A DNA stretch of 24,818 bases from positions 1 through 24,818 of the forward strand of contig JBAZTJ010000028.1 in the NCBI GenBank assembly GCA_041662005.1, in the 5' to 3' direction. Shown here one piece after another: positions 1 to 7,080 of this stretch; the first letter of the stretch is position 1; each line of letters begins with the position of its first letter. The notes below the pieces were generated by a model. It was not told the origin of the DNA and ran no database searches. It saw only the letters and a program-made list of their open reading frames with translations. Source of the stretch: DATHXC01 sp041662005. Its GTDB lineage: Bacteria > Pseudomonadota > Gammaproteobacteria > Burkholderiales > Methylophilaceae. Position numbers and translations under genes: made by a program.

Positions 1-1155
1 TGCAATCAGACTGACCAGCCCGAATGCCAGCGACAGGAACAATCCATGCATGGCCGGCACGGGCAGATGATACAGCAAACCCATGGGATAACTCACCAGC
101 GCTACCGGAATACCTATGCCCACAAAGCTCGCGGTGATCTTGCCGGCACACAGTGCGGATAGCGAAAAACCTGCCGTGCGCATCTGTGCCAAAGCGCCAT
201 GCTCTTCGTCCATATCAAACAAACGGCTGGCTCCCATCAGCACCGCCAGCATGGCACTCATCCAGAATACGCCGGGGGCGATGCGCTGCAGCATTTCCGG
301 CTGTGCGCCTATGGCAAGCGGGAACATGCTGACCACCATCAGGTGAAATACGGCAGGCCAGATGATATCCACCGGCCTGGCTGCAATCAGCTTGAGCTCA
401 CGACGCAGGGTACACCAGTAACTTGCGGTTGGTGTTAGGTGTACAGCTGACGCCATGGTGGCCGCGACTACAGGCTGAGCGGGCTGTGGCTCAAAATGTC
501 CAGCCTGTGCGGCAATATTGAGTTTACCGCCCAGAAATGGCGCCAATTGCGGCAATACCTGCTGCAGGCTGATGTGCGTAGCGACGATAGCCGCGCCGCC
601 TTGCTGCAAATGGTCCGCCAATAATGAGGCAAACAGGGTTTTTGCCTGTTCATCCAGCGCATTCAGCGGCTCATCTATCAGCCACAATCTGCGCCGACTT
701 TTTGCCATCACTAACAATAATAAGCGCCGGTGCTGCCCTTGGGAGAGTTCACGCATCTGTAGACCGGCCTGCTTGCGTAGCCCAGCAGTCTCCAGCACCA
801 AGGCTACATCTGCTGGCCGTATCGCGACACCCAGCATCTGCAGGCTCAGTACCAGCTGATCTGCCACTTTCAACTCGGGGCGAAACCCGGCCTGGTGCGC
901 GAAATAGAAAGCCGGGTATTCGCTGGTTTTTCTGGAGTCTTGCTCCGAGTTCTGCTGGCGCCCATGCTGTGCGCCCAAACCGGCGATCAGTCGCAATAAG
1001 GTAGTTTTACCGCTGCCATTGGCGCCACATAGCTCGATATAACAGCCTGCGCCCACCTGGAATGCAATATCGCGCGCCAGCCTGCGGCCGCCGCGAACCA
1101 GCTGATAAGGGCCAAAGCGCATCAATGCGCTTGCATCAGCGACCGGCAAGGTCAT
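1..1155 (-). CDS. ccmAB: CcmA-CcmB fusion, haem exporter ATPase plus permease (partial, runs off left edge)
   Basis: This is an open frame of 385 codons with no stop from the ATG at 1155 to the window edge. Residues 1-207 are a CcmA-type ABC ATPase: Walker A GANGSGKT at 44-51, signature LSQGQ at 137-141, Walker B ending in D161-E162, and switch histidine H194. A linker of about 38 residues, rich in Ala, Pro and Gln, follows. From about residue 245 the sequence is CcmB-like, with the family stretches FPLAIGAQPEMLQRIAPG and later membrane helices. In other bacteria CcmA (about 205 aa) and CcmB (about 220 aa) are separate subunits of the CcmABCD complex, whose ATPase releases holo-CcmE for haem delivery to apocytochromes. 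An internal ATG (M234) sits where a separate CcmB could begin. The start overlaps the ccmI stop (ATGA), so the two are probably coupled. The end of CcmB lies outside the window. Confidence 0.88.
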   Translation of the reverse strand, partial: MTLPVADASALMRFGPYQLVRGGRRLARDIAFQVGAGCYIELCGANGSGKTTLLRLIAGLGAQHGRQQNSEQDSRKTSEYPAFYFAHQAGFRPELKVADQLVLSLQMLGVAIRPADVALVLETAGLRKQAGLQMRELSQGQHRRLLLLVMAKSRRRLWLIDEPLNALDEQAKTLFASLLADHLQQGGAAIVATHISLQQVLPQLAPFLGGKLNIAAQAGHFEPQPAQPVVAATMASAVHLTPTASYWCTLRRELKLIAARPVDIIWPAVFHLMVVSMFPLAIGAQPEMLQRIAPGVFWMSAMLAVLMGASRLFDMDEEHGALAQMRTAGFSLSALCAGKITASFVGIGIPVALVSYPMGLLYHLPVPAMHGLFLSLAFGLVSLIA

Positions 1156-2447
1156 TGCACGGCCGACTGAATCACCAGATGCAACCCTTGCAAACCGACC
1201 TTGACACTGGGGATAACGACACCCAAGTCGCCTGGCTGCTTGATCGCGTTGCCGGACATGGAGAGCCGGGCTTCGAGCTTCACTTCAGTCGATGCGGACA
1301 GCTTCATGGCAGGACTCATGGCCATGCTGTCATCCAGCTTGAATGGGACTTTATTGCCTGCTAGTAAAGCTTGCGGTGAAGTACGCAACACAGCCAACGG
1401 CATGGGCGGGCCAGCAACCATCTTGGCAAACACGTAAAGCATGGCGCTCTGCGGCACCGGTTTTTGACGCAGTTCGGCCAACAGTTTGGGATCAAGTACG
1501 ACATCACCCTCTATACTTGCTATAGAGGGTGTAACGGTCTCGCTCGCGGCAGGAGTCTGCTCCTGATTGGCAGTAACCGGTGCACCAATTTCAGCCAGAA
1601 TCTCATCGATTCGCGCCACATCTGGTGCATTGGCAGGAAAAGTCGCGCGCAGTTTGCGCCAGTAGTTAGCCGCAGCTATTTTATCCTGCTTCTGCATGGC
1701 CTCGGTGGCGGCAAGCGCCAACCCCTTTTGGTGCTGCGGATCCGCTTTCAACACTTGCGCTATCAGCTCACTTGGTTTGCCCGCCAGGGATTTATTATTC
1801 ACCATGGCCAGCGTGTCAGCCAGATCGGCCATCAAATCGGGGTGGCCTGGCGACAGGCGCAAGGCTTGCTGCAGCGCCTCCGCCTCACCCTTGAAATCAC
1901 GCTGGACTCCACGTGAGCGCGCCAGCAATACCCACTTATCCACATCCTCCGGATTTTCTTTCAGCTTCTGTTCCAGCTTGGCGATGCGCTCTTCCAGCGT
2001 CTCGCTGTCGCCCGGATGTTTTGCGCCATCGGCTGGAGGCGGCTCAGCCGTAACCTCGAGTGTATTGTTTTGTGCTGCCTGGGGCTTCTGCAACGCAAGC
2101 GGGTCTAACCGCCCAATAGACATATAGGTGAAGAGTGCCACCAGCACTACGCTACCCGACAGGCAGGCTACCCAACCCTTCGGCATGGGCTTTGCTTTAT
2201 CTGCACCAGACTGCTCTTGAGCAACCGCAAGTACCTGATCGGCAGTGGTCGCCCACTCGGCTCGCAAAGTTTCTCGGGTAACCTCGGAGATAGTCTGGTC
2301 CTGCTCGATTTCATCACGCTTGATGACTAGGGCTTGCCACTCGGGATCCTGCAAATGCGAGGCGATAGACTTGCGTGACCAGATTTGAAAAATGACGGTA
2401 ACAAAAACTACCAGCAAAGTGAAGGAGACTAAGAGAAAAAATGTCAT
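1152..2447 (-). CDS. ccmI: Cytochrome c biogenesis protein CcmI (TPR apocytochrome chaperone)
   Basis: This protein of 431 residues holds apocytochrome c and hands it to the CcmF/CcmH haem ligase in the periplasm. A first membrane helix lies at about residues 3-21. It is followed by a charged segment with DPEW and a second helix near 95-112, which is the usual CcmI layout. A TPR region spans about 150-275 (WVLLARSRG and ALRLSPGHPDLMADLAD are typical repeat text). The C-terminal domain (about 310-431) carries the family stretch AMLYVFAKMVAGPPMPLAV. I chose the ATG at 2447; a TTG one codon upstream is also possible, and neither has a clear Shine-Dalgarno site. Its stop overlaps the start of the ccmAB fusion. 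In the classic ccmABCDEFGHI order ccmI is last; here it comes first. It is transcribed divergently from the multiheme cluster. Confidence 0.85.
   Translation of the reverse strand: MTFFLLVSFTLLVVFVTVIFQIWSRKSIASHLQDPEWQALVIKRDEIEQDQTISEVTRETLRAEWATTADQVLAVAQEQSGADKAKPMPKGWVACLSGSVVLVALFTYMSIGRLDPLALQKPQAAQNNTLEVTAEPPPADGAKHPGDSETLEERIAKLEQKLKENPEDVDKWVLLARSRGVQRDFKGEAEALQQALRLSPGHPDLMADLADTLAMVNNKSLAGKPSELIAQVLKADPQHQKGLALAATEAMQKQDKIAAANYWRKLRATFPANAPDVARIDEILAEIGAPVTANQEQTPAASETVTPSIASIEGDVVLDPKLLAELRQKPVPQSAMLYVFAKMVAGPPMPLAVLRTSPQALLAGNKVPFKLDDSMAMSPAMKLSASTEVKLEARLSMSGNAIKQPGDLGVVIPSVKVGLQGLHLVIQSAVQ
1505..1531. repeat. Perfect 11-bp inverted repeat inside ccmI
   Basis: The arms CACCCTCTATA (1505-1515) and TATAGAGGGTG (1521-1531) are exact reverse complements around a 5-base loop. 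They fall in the ccmI linker between the TPR region and the C-terminal domain. No T-run follows on either strand, so a classical intrinsic terminator is unlikely. The transcript would form a stable hairpin here. Function unknown. Confidence 0.7.
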
Positions 2448-2467
2448 CAAAAGTTCAATAATTTAAG

Positions 2468-2495
2468 TTGGCACTAATATAGCTTTATGTATAAT
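2468..2495 (+). promoter_or_regulatory. Predicted sigma-70 promoter for the electron-transfer operon
   Basis: TTGGCA at 2468-2473 (five of six matches to TTGACA) is followed, after 16 bases, by a perfect TATAAT at 2490-2495. It sits in an AT-rich 150-bp gap between divergent ccmI and the diheme membrane protein gene, and would give a leader of about 95 nt. A second TATAAT lies at 2523-2528 but has no well-spaced -35. I recognise no operator in the leader. Confidence 0.55.
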
Positions 2496-2597
2496 AAATG
2501 TCATTACTTGAAACGCGCTTTATATAATAAAAATAAGATTTTAAGTACATGCCTATTTCAACGGGGATCCAGTCTTTTTGGTTAATGATAAAAATAA

Positions 2598-3485
2598 ATG
2601 TATCAAGAAAACGTATTAACCTACAACAACCTCAGATACCTTAAGTGGTCACTGATACTGATTTTGCTCTGTGTCGGCTTTTACATTGCCGAAACGCCCC
2701 CTATCCGCCAGGGAGGCGGCACCTGGCTTGGTTACACATTGGGTACCATAGGCGCAGTCATCATTGTCTGGCTGATGTTTTTCGGGCTCAGGAAGCGCGC
2801 TTATAAATCCAACCTGGGTACCGTGCGTGGCTGGCTTTCCGCCCATATCTACCTTGGCCTGTCGCTCATCGTGATCGCCACCCTGCACGCTGCATTTCAT
2901 TTCGGCTGGAACATACACACGGTTGCTTACATCCTGACCATATCAGTGGTACTTAGCGGGATGTGGGGCGTTGTTATTTACCTCAGGAATCCCATCCTGA
3001 TGAGTAACCTGCTCAATGGCAGGACGCTGGCACAATGTGGCGAAGCCCTGCTTGAGTTTGACGAACAAAGCAGGAAGCTCGCCAAAAGCATGAGCCCGCA
3101 AATACAGAAACTGATTGAGGGCTCGGCTAACGGGCCCATCTTCGCTCACTTCTGGCAACGCTACTTCGGCAAAAACCGCCGTTGCAAGACTGCAAAAGCC
3201 GTCATGCTGCTCACCAAGCACTACTCACAAGCCAAAGTCCAGGAAATATATTCCGATACCGTAGTCCTAAATGCTGCTGAGTTGCATGCGGCGATTGCCA
3301 TGCCGCAAATGCAGGAGGAACTCTACACCTTGCAATTACGGCGCCAGATACAGCTAAACCAGATCCGTGAATACCTGCGCCTGAAAGGCTGGGCCGAAGT
3401 CTGGCTACTGTTTCATGTTCCATTGTCCTTCGGTTTACTGGCTGCGCTCTCCGCGCATATTGTTTCCGTTTTCTTCTACTGGTAA
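2598..3485 (+). CDS. Five-helix membrane protein, predicted diheme cytochrome b
   Basis: This 295-residue inner-membrane protein has helices at about 14-32, 45-64, 80-102, 108-128 and 265-293. The basic segment RKRAYK between helices 2 and 3 predicts a cytoplasmic N-terminus. Helix 3 carries H83 and H97 and helix 5 carries H273 and H287, each pair 13 residues apart. Paired H-X13-H helices are the classical bis-His frame for two stacked b haems, as in cytochrome b, NarI-like and ferric-reductase/NOX proteins. H83/H273 would lie near the cytoplasm and H97/H287 near the periplasm. A charged helical segment (about 130-262) with no recognised domain separates helices 4 and 5 and should be cytoplasmic. 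First gene of the cluster; the next starts 15 nt on. I infer that it passes electrons between the cytoplasm or quinone pool and the anchored decaheme cytochrome. I recognise no named family; a poor Shine-Dalgarno leaves the start slightly uncertain. Confidence 0.72.
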   Translation: MYQENVLTYNNLRYLKWSLILILLCVGFYIAETPPIRQGGGTWLGYTLGTIGAVIIVWLMFFGLRKRAYKSNLGTVRGWLSAHIYLGLSLIVIATLHAAFHFGWNIHTVAYILTISVVLSGMWGVVIYLRNPILMSNLLNGRTLAQCGEALLEFDEQSRKLAKSMSPQIQKLIEGSANGPIFAHFWQRYFGKNRRCKTAKAVMLLTKHYSQAKVQEIYSDTVVLNAAELHAAIAMPQMQEELYTLQLRRQIQLNQIREYLRLKGWAEVWLLFHVPLSFGLLAALSAHIVSVFFYW

Positions 3486-3500
3486 AGCATCGCTAAGACA

Positions 3501-5156
3501 ATGGCTGAAAAACAAAAAAATGCCCCCTTGATAGAGGAAATCCTCGGCGCGCAAAAGATACGCAAGGGACGGCGTCTGCTGTCGTGGTTTCTTTTCCTGA
3601 CATTGCTGATGGCATGCCTGCTGATTCCTTATGGCGTCTCCATGCACCCTGATGAGGCCGCAACTTTCGTCAAGGAACACCCGTGGGCAGAGCAAACTGT
3701 TAAGCAACTTGCCAAACTGGGTATTACCCCGGCACCCACCAGGAAAATGGATGACGCCAGCATTAACAAAAAGCTGCTCCCATTTACTGCTGATGCGCAA
3801 AACTTTCGCCATACCCGCAGCACCCAACCCGCCTTCCTCAGCCTCGATAAAGTGTGGAACCCGGGACACGAGCTGGATAGTGCCCACAAACCGTGGGCCA
3901 ACGACTGTAAAGTCTGCCACAGCACCCCCTTCGTGCAAGTACAGGACAAAGACTGCCAGAGCTGCCATCGCAATATCGGCGACCACGTAGATCGCAAGAC
4001 AGCGACTGTCAGCGCGCTGGCTGACCAGAAGTGCGCCAGCTGCCACCGCGAACATAACGGCGAAGATAGCCTGGCCAAGCAGAACAAGAGTTACATGACA
4101 GAGAACTGTGCCTCCTGCCACGGCGATATCAAGAAGTCATTCGCAAAAACCAAGACAGGCAATGTCGAGGATTTTGCGACCAAGCATCCTGAGTTCAGGT
4201 ACCAGTTGGCATTGAGCAGCAAACCCAAAGACCTGGAGCGTACCCGCCTGATCAAGGGACAGATGCTCAAGGAAAAAACCGCACTGAAATTCCCGCATGA
4301 CGTTCACCTTAAGGCCGACGGCGTAAAAAGTCCCAAAGGCAAGGTCAAGGTTGAGTGCGCCAGCTGCCACAAACCGAACCCCGATGGCTTGGGCTTCGCT
4401 CAGGTCACCATGAAAGACCACTGCCAGTCATGCCATGACCTCAAGTTCGAACCTGCCGTCTCCAATCGTGAGGTACCGCATGGCTCGGTAGAACTCGTAC
4501 TATCTACCCTGAGGGAGTTCTACAGTTACGTACAGGTCAATGCGGTGCCGATTGATAGCAGTCCGCTGACGGCTCCCATCAACCTGGTACGGCCAGGCAA
4601 GGATTTGCCACGGGTAGCCAGCTTCGTGCACTCCAATGGCAACTCCCGCTCACGGGCTTCCGAGGCGGCAATATCGCTGTTCGAGAAAACCTCCTGCAAA
4701 GTCTGCCATGAGATCAGCCGCGTCAGCGAACCGGGACGCCAAGGCACTAGCGGCCGTGACTTACCACAATGGAAAGTGGCACCGCTAACACCGCGCCACC
4801 CATGGCTGACGCAATCCCAGTTTAACCATGCCAAACACCGCATTGCAGACTGTACGGATTGCCATGCTGCCAACAAATCGAAAAAGGCTGAAGAAGTATT
4901 GATGCCTGCGATCAAGGTTTGTCGCGACTGCCATACCGGCAGCACGCCAGAATCCAACAAACTGGTATCGGATTGCGGCCTGTGTCATGGCTTCCACCTG
5001 CCTGGACACGAAGCCTCCAAAGGCTCAACCAGGCAAGACACCTTAAAAAGCATCATCAAGTCCGCACTTGATAAAACCACCGTGAAACCTGACACCTCAA
5101 CCTCAGGCACCATAAAATCAAGTTCAGCTCAGCTGAATGAAGGAGAAATGCATTGA
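3501..5156 (+). CDS. Membrane-anchored periplasmic decaheme c-type cytochrome
   Basis: The protein has 551 residues. A basic cytoplasmic tail (1-25) and one membrane helix (about 26-44) without a clear cleavage site suggest an anchor facing the periplasm. Ten CXXCH haem-binding motifs begin at C136, C152, C178, C203, C286, C308, C399, C451, C474 and C492. They form an N-terminal group of four, a middle pair and a C-terminal group of four. Extra histidines near them (for example in REHNG and FPHDVHL) could be distal ligands. It belongs to the loose cytochrome c3/c7-like multiheme class. The likely role is to take electrons from, or give them to, the diheme b protein encoded just upstream and bridge the periplasm. 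The last codons contain the Shine-Dalgarno of the next gene, and its TGA overlaps that gene's TTG start. Confidence 0.88.
   Translation: MAEKQKNAPLIEEILGAQKIRKGRRLLSWFLFLTLLMACLLIPYGVSMHPDEAATFVKEHPWAEQTVKQLAKLGITPAPTRKMDDASINKKLLPFTADAQNFRHTRSTQPAFLSLDKVWNPGHELDSAHKPWANDCKVCHSTPFVQVQDKDCQSCHRNIGDHVDRKTATVSALADQKCASCHREHNGEDSLAKQNKSYMTENCASCHGDIKKSFAKTKTGNVEDFATKHPEFRYQLALSSKPKDLERTRLIKGQMLKEKTALKFPHDVHLKADGVKSPKGKVKVECASCHKPNPDGLGFAQVTMKDHCQSCHDLKFEPAVSNREVPHGSVELVLSTLREFYSYVQVNAVPIDSSPLTAPINLVRPGKDLPRVASFVHSNGNSRSRASEAAISLFEKTSCKVCHEISRVSEPGRQGTSGRDLPQWKVAPLTPRHPWLTQSQFNHAKHRIADCTDCHAANKSKKAEEVLMPAIKVCRDCHTGSTPESNKLVSDCGLCHGFHLPGHEASKGSTRQDTLKSIIKSALDKTTVKPDTSTSGTIKSSSAQLNEGEMH
5140..5155 (+). 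promoter_or_regulatory. Ribosome binding site that decides a TTG start
   Basis: AAGGAGA at 5140-5146 lies inside the end of the decaheme gene and is spaced correctly for TTG at 5153-5155. That TTG overlaps the upstream TGA as TTGA. The nearer ATG (5148) is the penultimate sense codon of the upstream frame and leads at once to its stop. The TTG start gives a complete lipoprotein signal, so translational coupling from a TTG codon is the best reading. Confidence 0.7.
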
Positions 5157-7078
5157 GTCCTTTTGTATTGCCTTGCCCACGCGCACTACTCCTCGCCCTG
5201 CTCAGCACTTTGCTGGTCGCTTGCGGCGGTGGAGGCAGCGCTAGCAGTTCATCCTCCAGCAGCGTCAATTGCAGCTTCCCGATAGCCAGCACACCGCAGT
5301 CATTAACTGCGGCTGAAACCGAACGCATTATTGCCCAGGCCGAGCAGGCTGCCATGAGTGTTGGGGCACAGGCAACCATTGCAGTCGTCGACCGCGTTGG
5401 TAACGTATTGGGTGTTTACAACACAGCCGGCAATGCTGCAGCGACTGTCAACCTGCGCAGCGGCAGGGCACTTACCAGCTTTCCACAGGGTCTGGATGGA
5501 TTGGACAACACCATTCCCGCCTCTTTGGCAGCCATTGCCAAAGCCGTTACTGGCGCCTATCTATCCTCCTCTGGCAATGCATTCAGCACACGCACTGCCA
5601 GCTATATCATCCAGGAACATTTTCCACCGACGGTGGATTTCCAGGCTGGCGGTCCGTTGTTTGGTGTGCAGTTCAGCCAGCTGCCTTGTGGTGATTTCGT
5701 TACCCGCGGCATAGGGGCAACCACCGGACCAAAACGCTCGCCTCTTGGGCTTGCCGGCGATCCTGGCGGCTTCCCGATATATAAGAATGGCGTAGTGGTC
5801 GGCGGCATTGGCGTAATGTCTGATGGCGTTTATGGCATTGATTTGAACCCTGTTGCCGGCACTACAGACAGCGATGAAAGAATTGCGCAGTCCGCACTGG
5901 CTGGCTTTCAGGCTCCGGATTGCATACGTGCCAATCGAATTACACTGGGCGGCCAAACCCCGAGTTATAGCAATGCGGATAATGCATTGGTCTCCGTTAG
6001 CTCAACCACAGTGAATGCGGCTAACTTTATCGCAGTGCCAAGCTACTTCACCGCAGGGGCAGCGCTGGCGGGTAGAGCGTATGGCAATGCCGACTCCGGA
6101 TTTACCGCCGATGGCAGCGGAACCCTTGGCGCTGGTGCGTTTGTAGTCACCAACGGTGCGGCCAACCGATTTCCGGCCGTTGCATCCACCACCCCCGCAC
6201 CGGCAACTGGCTTGAGTGTCCCTGAAGTAACACAGATCATCAGCTCAGCCATAGGTGTCGCCAACCAGGCACGTGCACAGATTCGCCGCCCGCTCAACTC
6301 CCCGGCTCAAGTCACCGTTTCGGTAGTTGACCTTGACGGCAATGTATTAGGTGTTGCAAGAACGCCTGACGCGCCTGTCTTTGGGGCTGATGTTTCATTA
6401 CAAAAAGCCCGAACAGCCGCATTCTTCTCAAGCGCTAATGGAGGTGCCACGATCAATGCTCAATCGAACGTGACCTACCTGCTGGCAGGCCCTACTATTA
6501 CTTTAAGCAGTTACGTATCTGCTTCCAACACCTTTGGCAGCACAGGTTTCACCGGAACCACGGCATTCTCTGCGCGAGCCATAGGCAACATTGCACGGCC
6601 GTTTTTCCCCGACGGTATCAACGGGGCACCTAATGGCCCGCTATCAAAGCCAATTAATATATGGAGCCCTTTCAGTACAGGCTTGCAACTCGACCTTGTT
6701 TACAACGCGTTAACCTTTGCAATTCTTAATCCTGCCGATGCAAATGCCGACTGCAGCGCATCGCCGCCAGCAGCAGGAATAGGCCGCATTCAAAATGGTA
6801 TCCAGATATTCCCGGGCGGCGTCCCCATCTACCGCGGCAGCACTTTAATTGGAGCGATCGGCGTCTCTGGCGACGGCGTAGATCAGGATGACATGATTGC
6901 ATTCCTCGGCTTGAGCCGTGCTGGCACTGCGCTTGGTAACGTTATAGGCAATGCCCCATCGGGTATCAGAGCCGACACTCTGAGTATTCCTGGACAAAGT
7001 TCAGGTTTACGTTACGTTAACTGCCCGCAATCGCCCTTTATTAACAGCAATGCCCAGAACGTCTGCGCAGGGATTTAA
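5153..7078 (+). CDS. Lipoprotein with two GlcG/HbpS-like (DUF336) domains
   Basis: The 641-residue protein starts at TTG with a good ribosome site. Its signal peptide ends in the lipobox LVAC (C24), followed by a Gly/Ser-rich tether (25-38), so it is membrane-anchored and exported. Two related halves are visible. The first starts near residue 50 with an amphipathic helix, then IAVVDRVGNVLGV, and later GGFPIYKNGVVVGGIGV. The second starts near 352 with VTVSVVDLDGNVLGV, then SLQKARTAAFF and GGVPIYRGSTLIGAIGV. This is the GlcG/HbpS fold, members of which bind haem or small ligands; the family name does not prove haem binding here. Each half carries long insertions. It lies between the anchored decaheme and the outer-membrane barrel, so I infer a structural or haem-handling accessory of the conduit, probably on the outer membrane. 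Six cysteines besides C8 and C24 could form disulfides. Confidence 0.75.
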   Translation: MSPFVLPCPRALLLALLSTLLVACGGGGSASSSSSSSVNCSFPIASTPQSLTAAETERIIAQAEQAAMSVGAQATIAVVDRVGNVLGVYNTAGNAAATVNLRSGRALTSFPQGLDGLDNTIPASLAAIAKAVTGAYLSSSGNAFSTRTASYIIQEHFPPTVDFQAGGPLFGVQFSQLPCGDFVTRGIGATTGPKRSPLGLAGDPGGFPIYKNGVVVGGIGVMSDGVYGIDLNPVAGTTDSDERIAQSALAGFQAPDCIRANRITLGGQTPSYSNADNALVSVSSTTVNAANFIAVPSYFTAGAALAGRAYGNADSGFTADGSGTLGAGAFVVTNGAANRFPAVASTTPAPATGLSVPEVTQIISSAIGVANQARAQIRRPLNSPAQVTVSVVDLDGNVLGVARTPDAPVFGADVSLQKARTAAFFSSANGGATINAQSNVTYLLAGPTITLSSYVSASNTFGSTGFTGTTAFSARAIGNIARPFFPDGINGAPNGPLSKPINIWSPFSTGLQLDLVYNALTFAILNPADANADCSASPPAAGIGRIQNGIQIFPGGVPIYRGSTLIGAIGVSGDGVDQDDMIAFLGLSRAGTALGNVIGNAPSGIRADTLSIPGQSSGLRYVNCPQSPFINSNAQNVCAGI

Positions 7079-7080
7079 TC

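Noticed and set aside
116..1004. Plus-strand frames across 116-1004 (up to 126 aa)
   Set aside because: They lie opposite the CcmA-CcmB frame, have no recognisable domain, and the minus strand carries complete ABC ATPase motifs.
2508..2528. Promoter made of TTGAAA (2508) and TATAAT (2523)
   Set aside because: The spacer is only 9 bases, too short for sigma-70.
2598..3485. NapC/CymA-type quinol dehydrogenase
   Set aside because: There is no CXXCH motif in this protein; its histidine pairs indicate b haems instead.
3435..4121. Minus-strand frame of 228 aa
   Set aside because: It is antisense to ten well-spaced haem motifs of the anchored cytochrome and has no domain or ribosome site.
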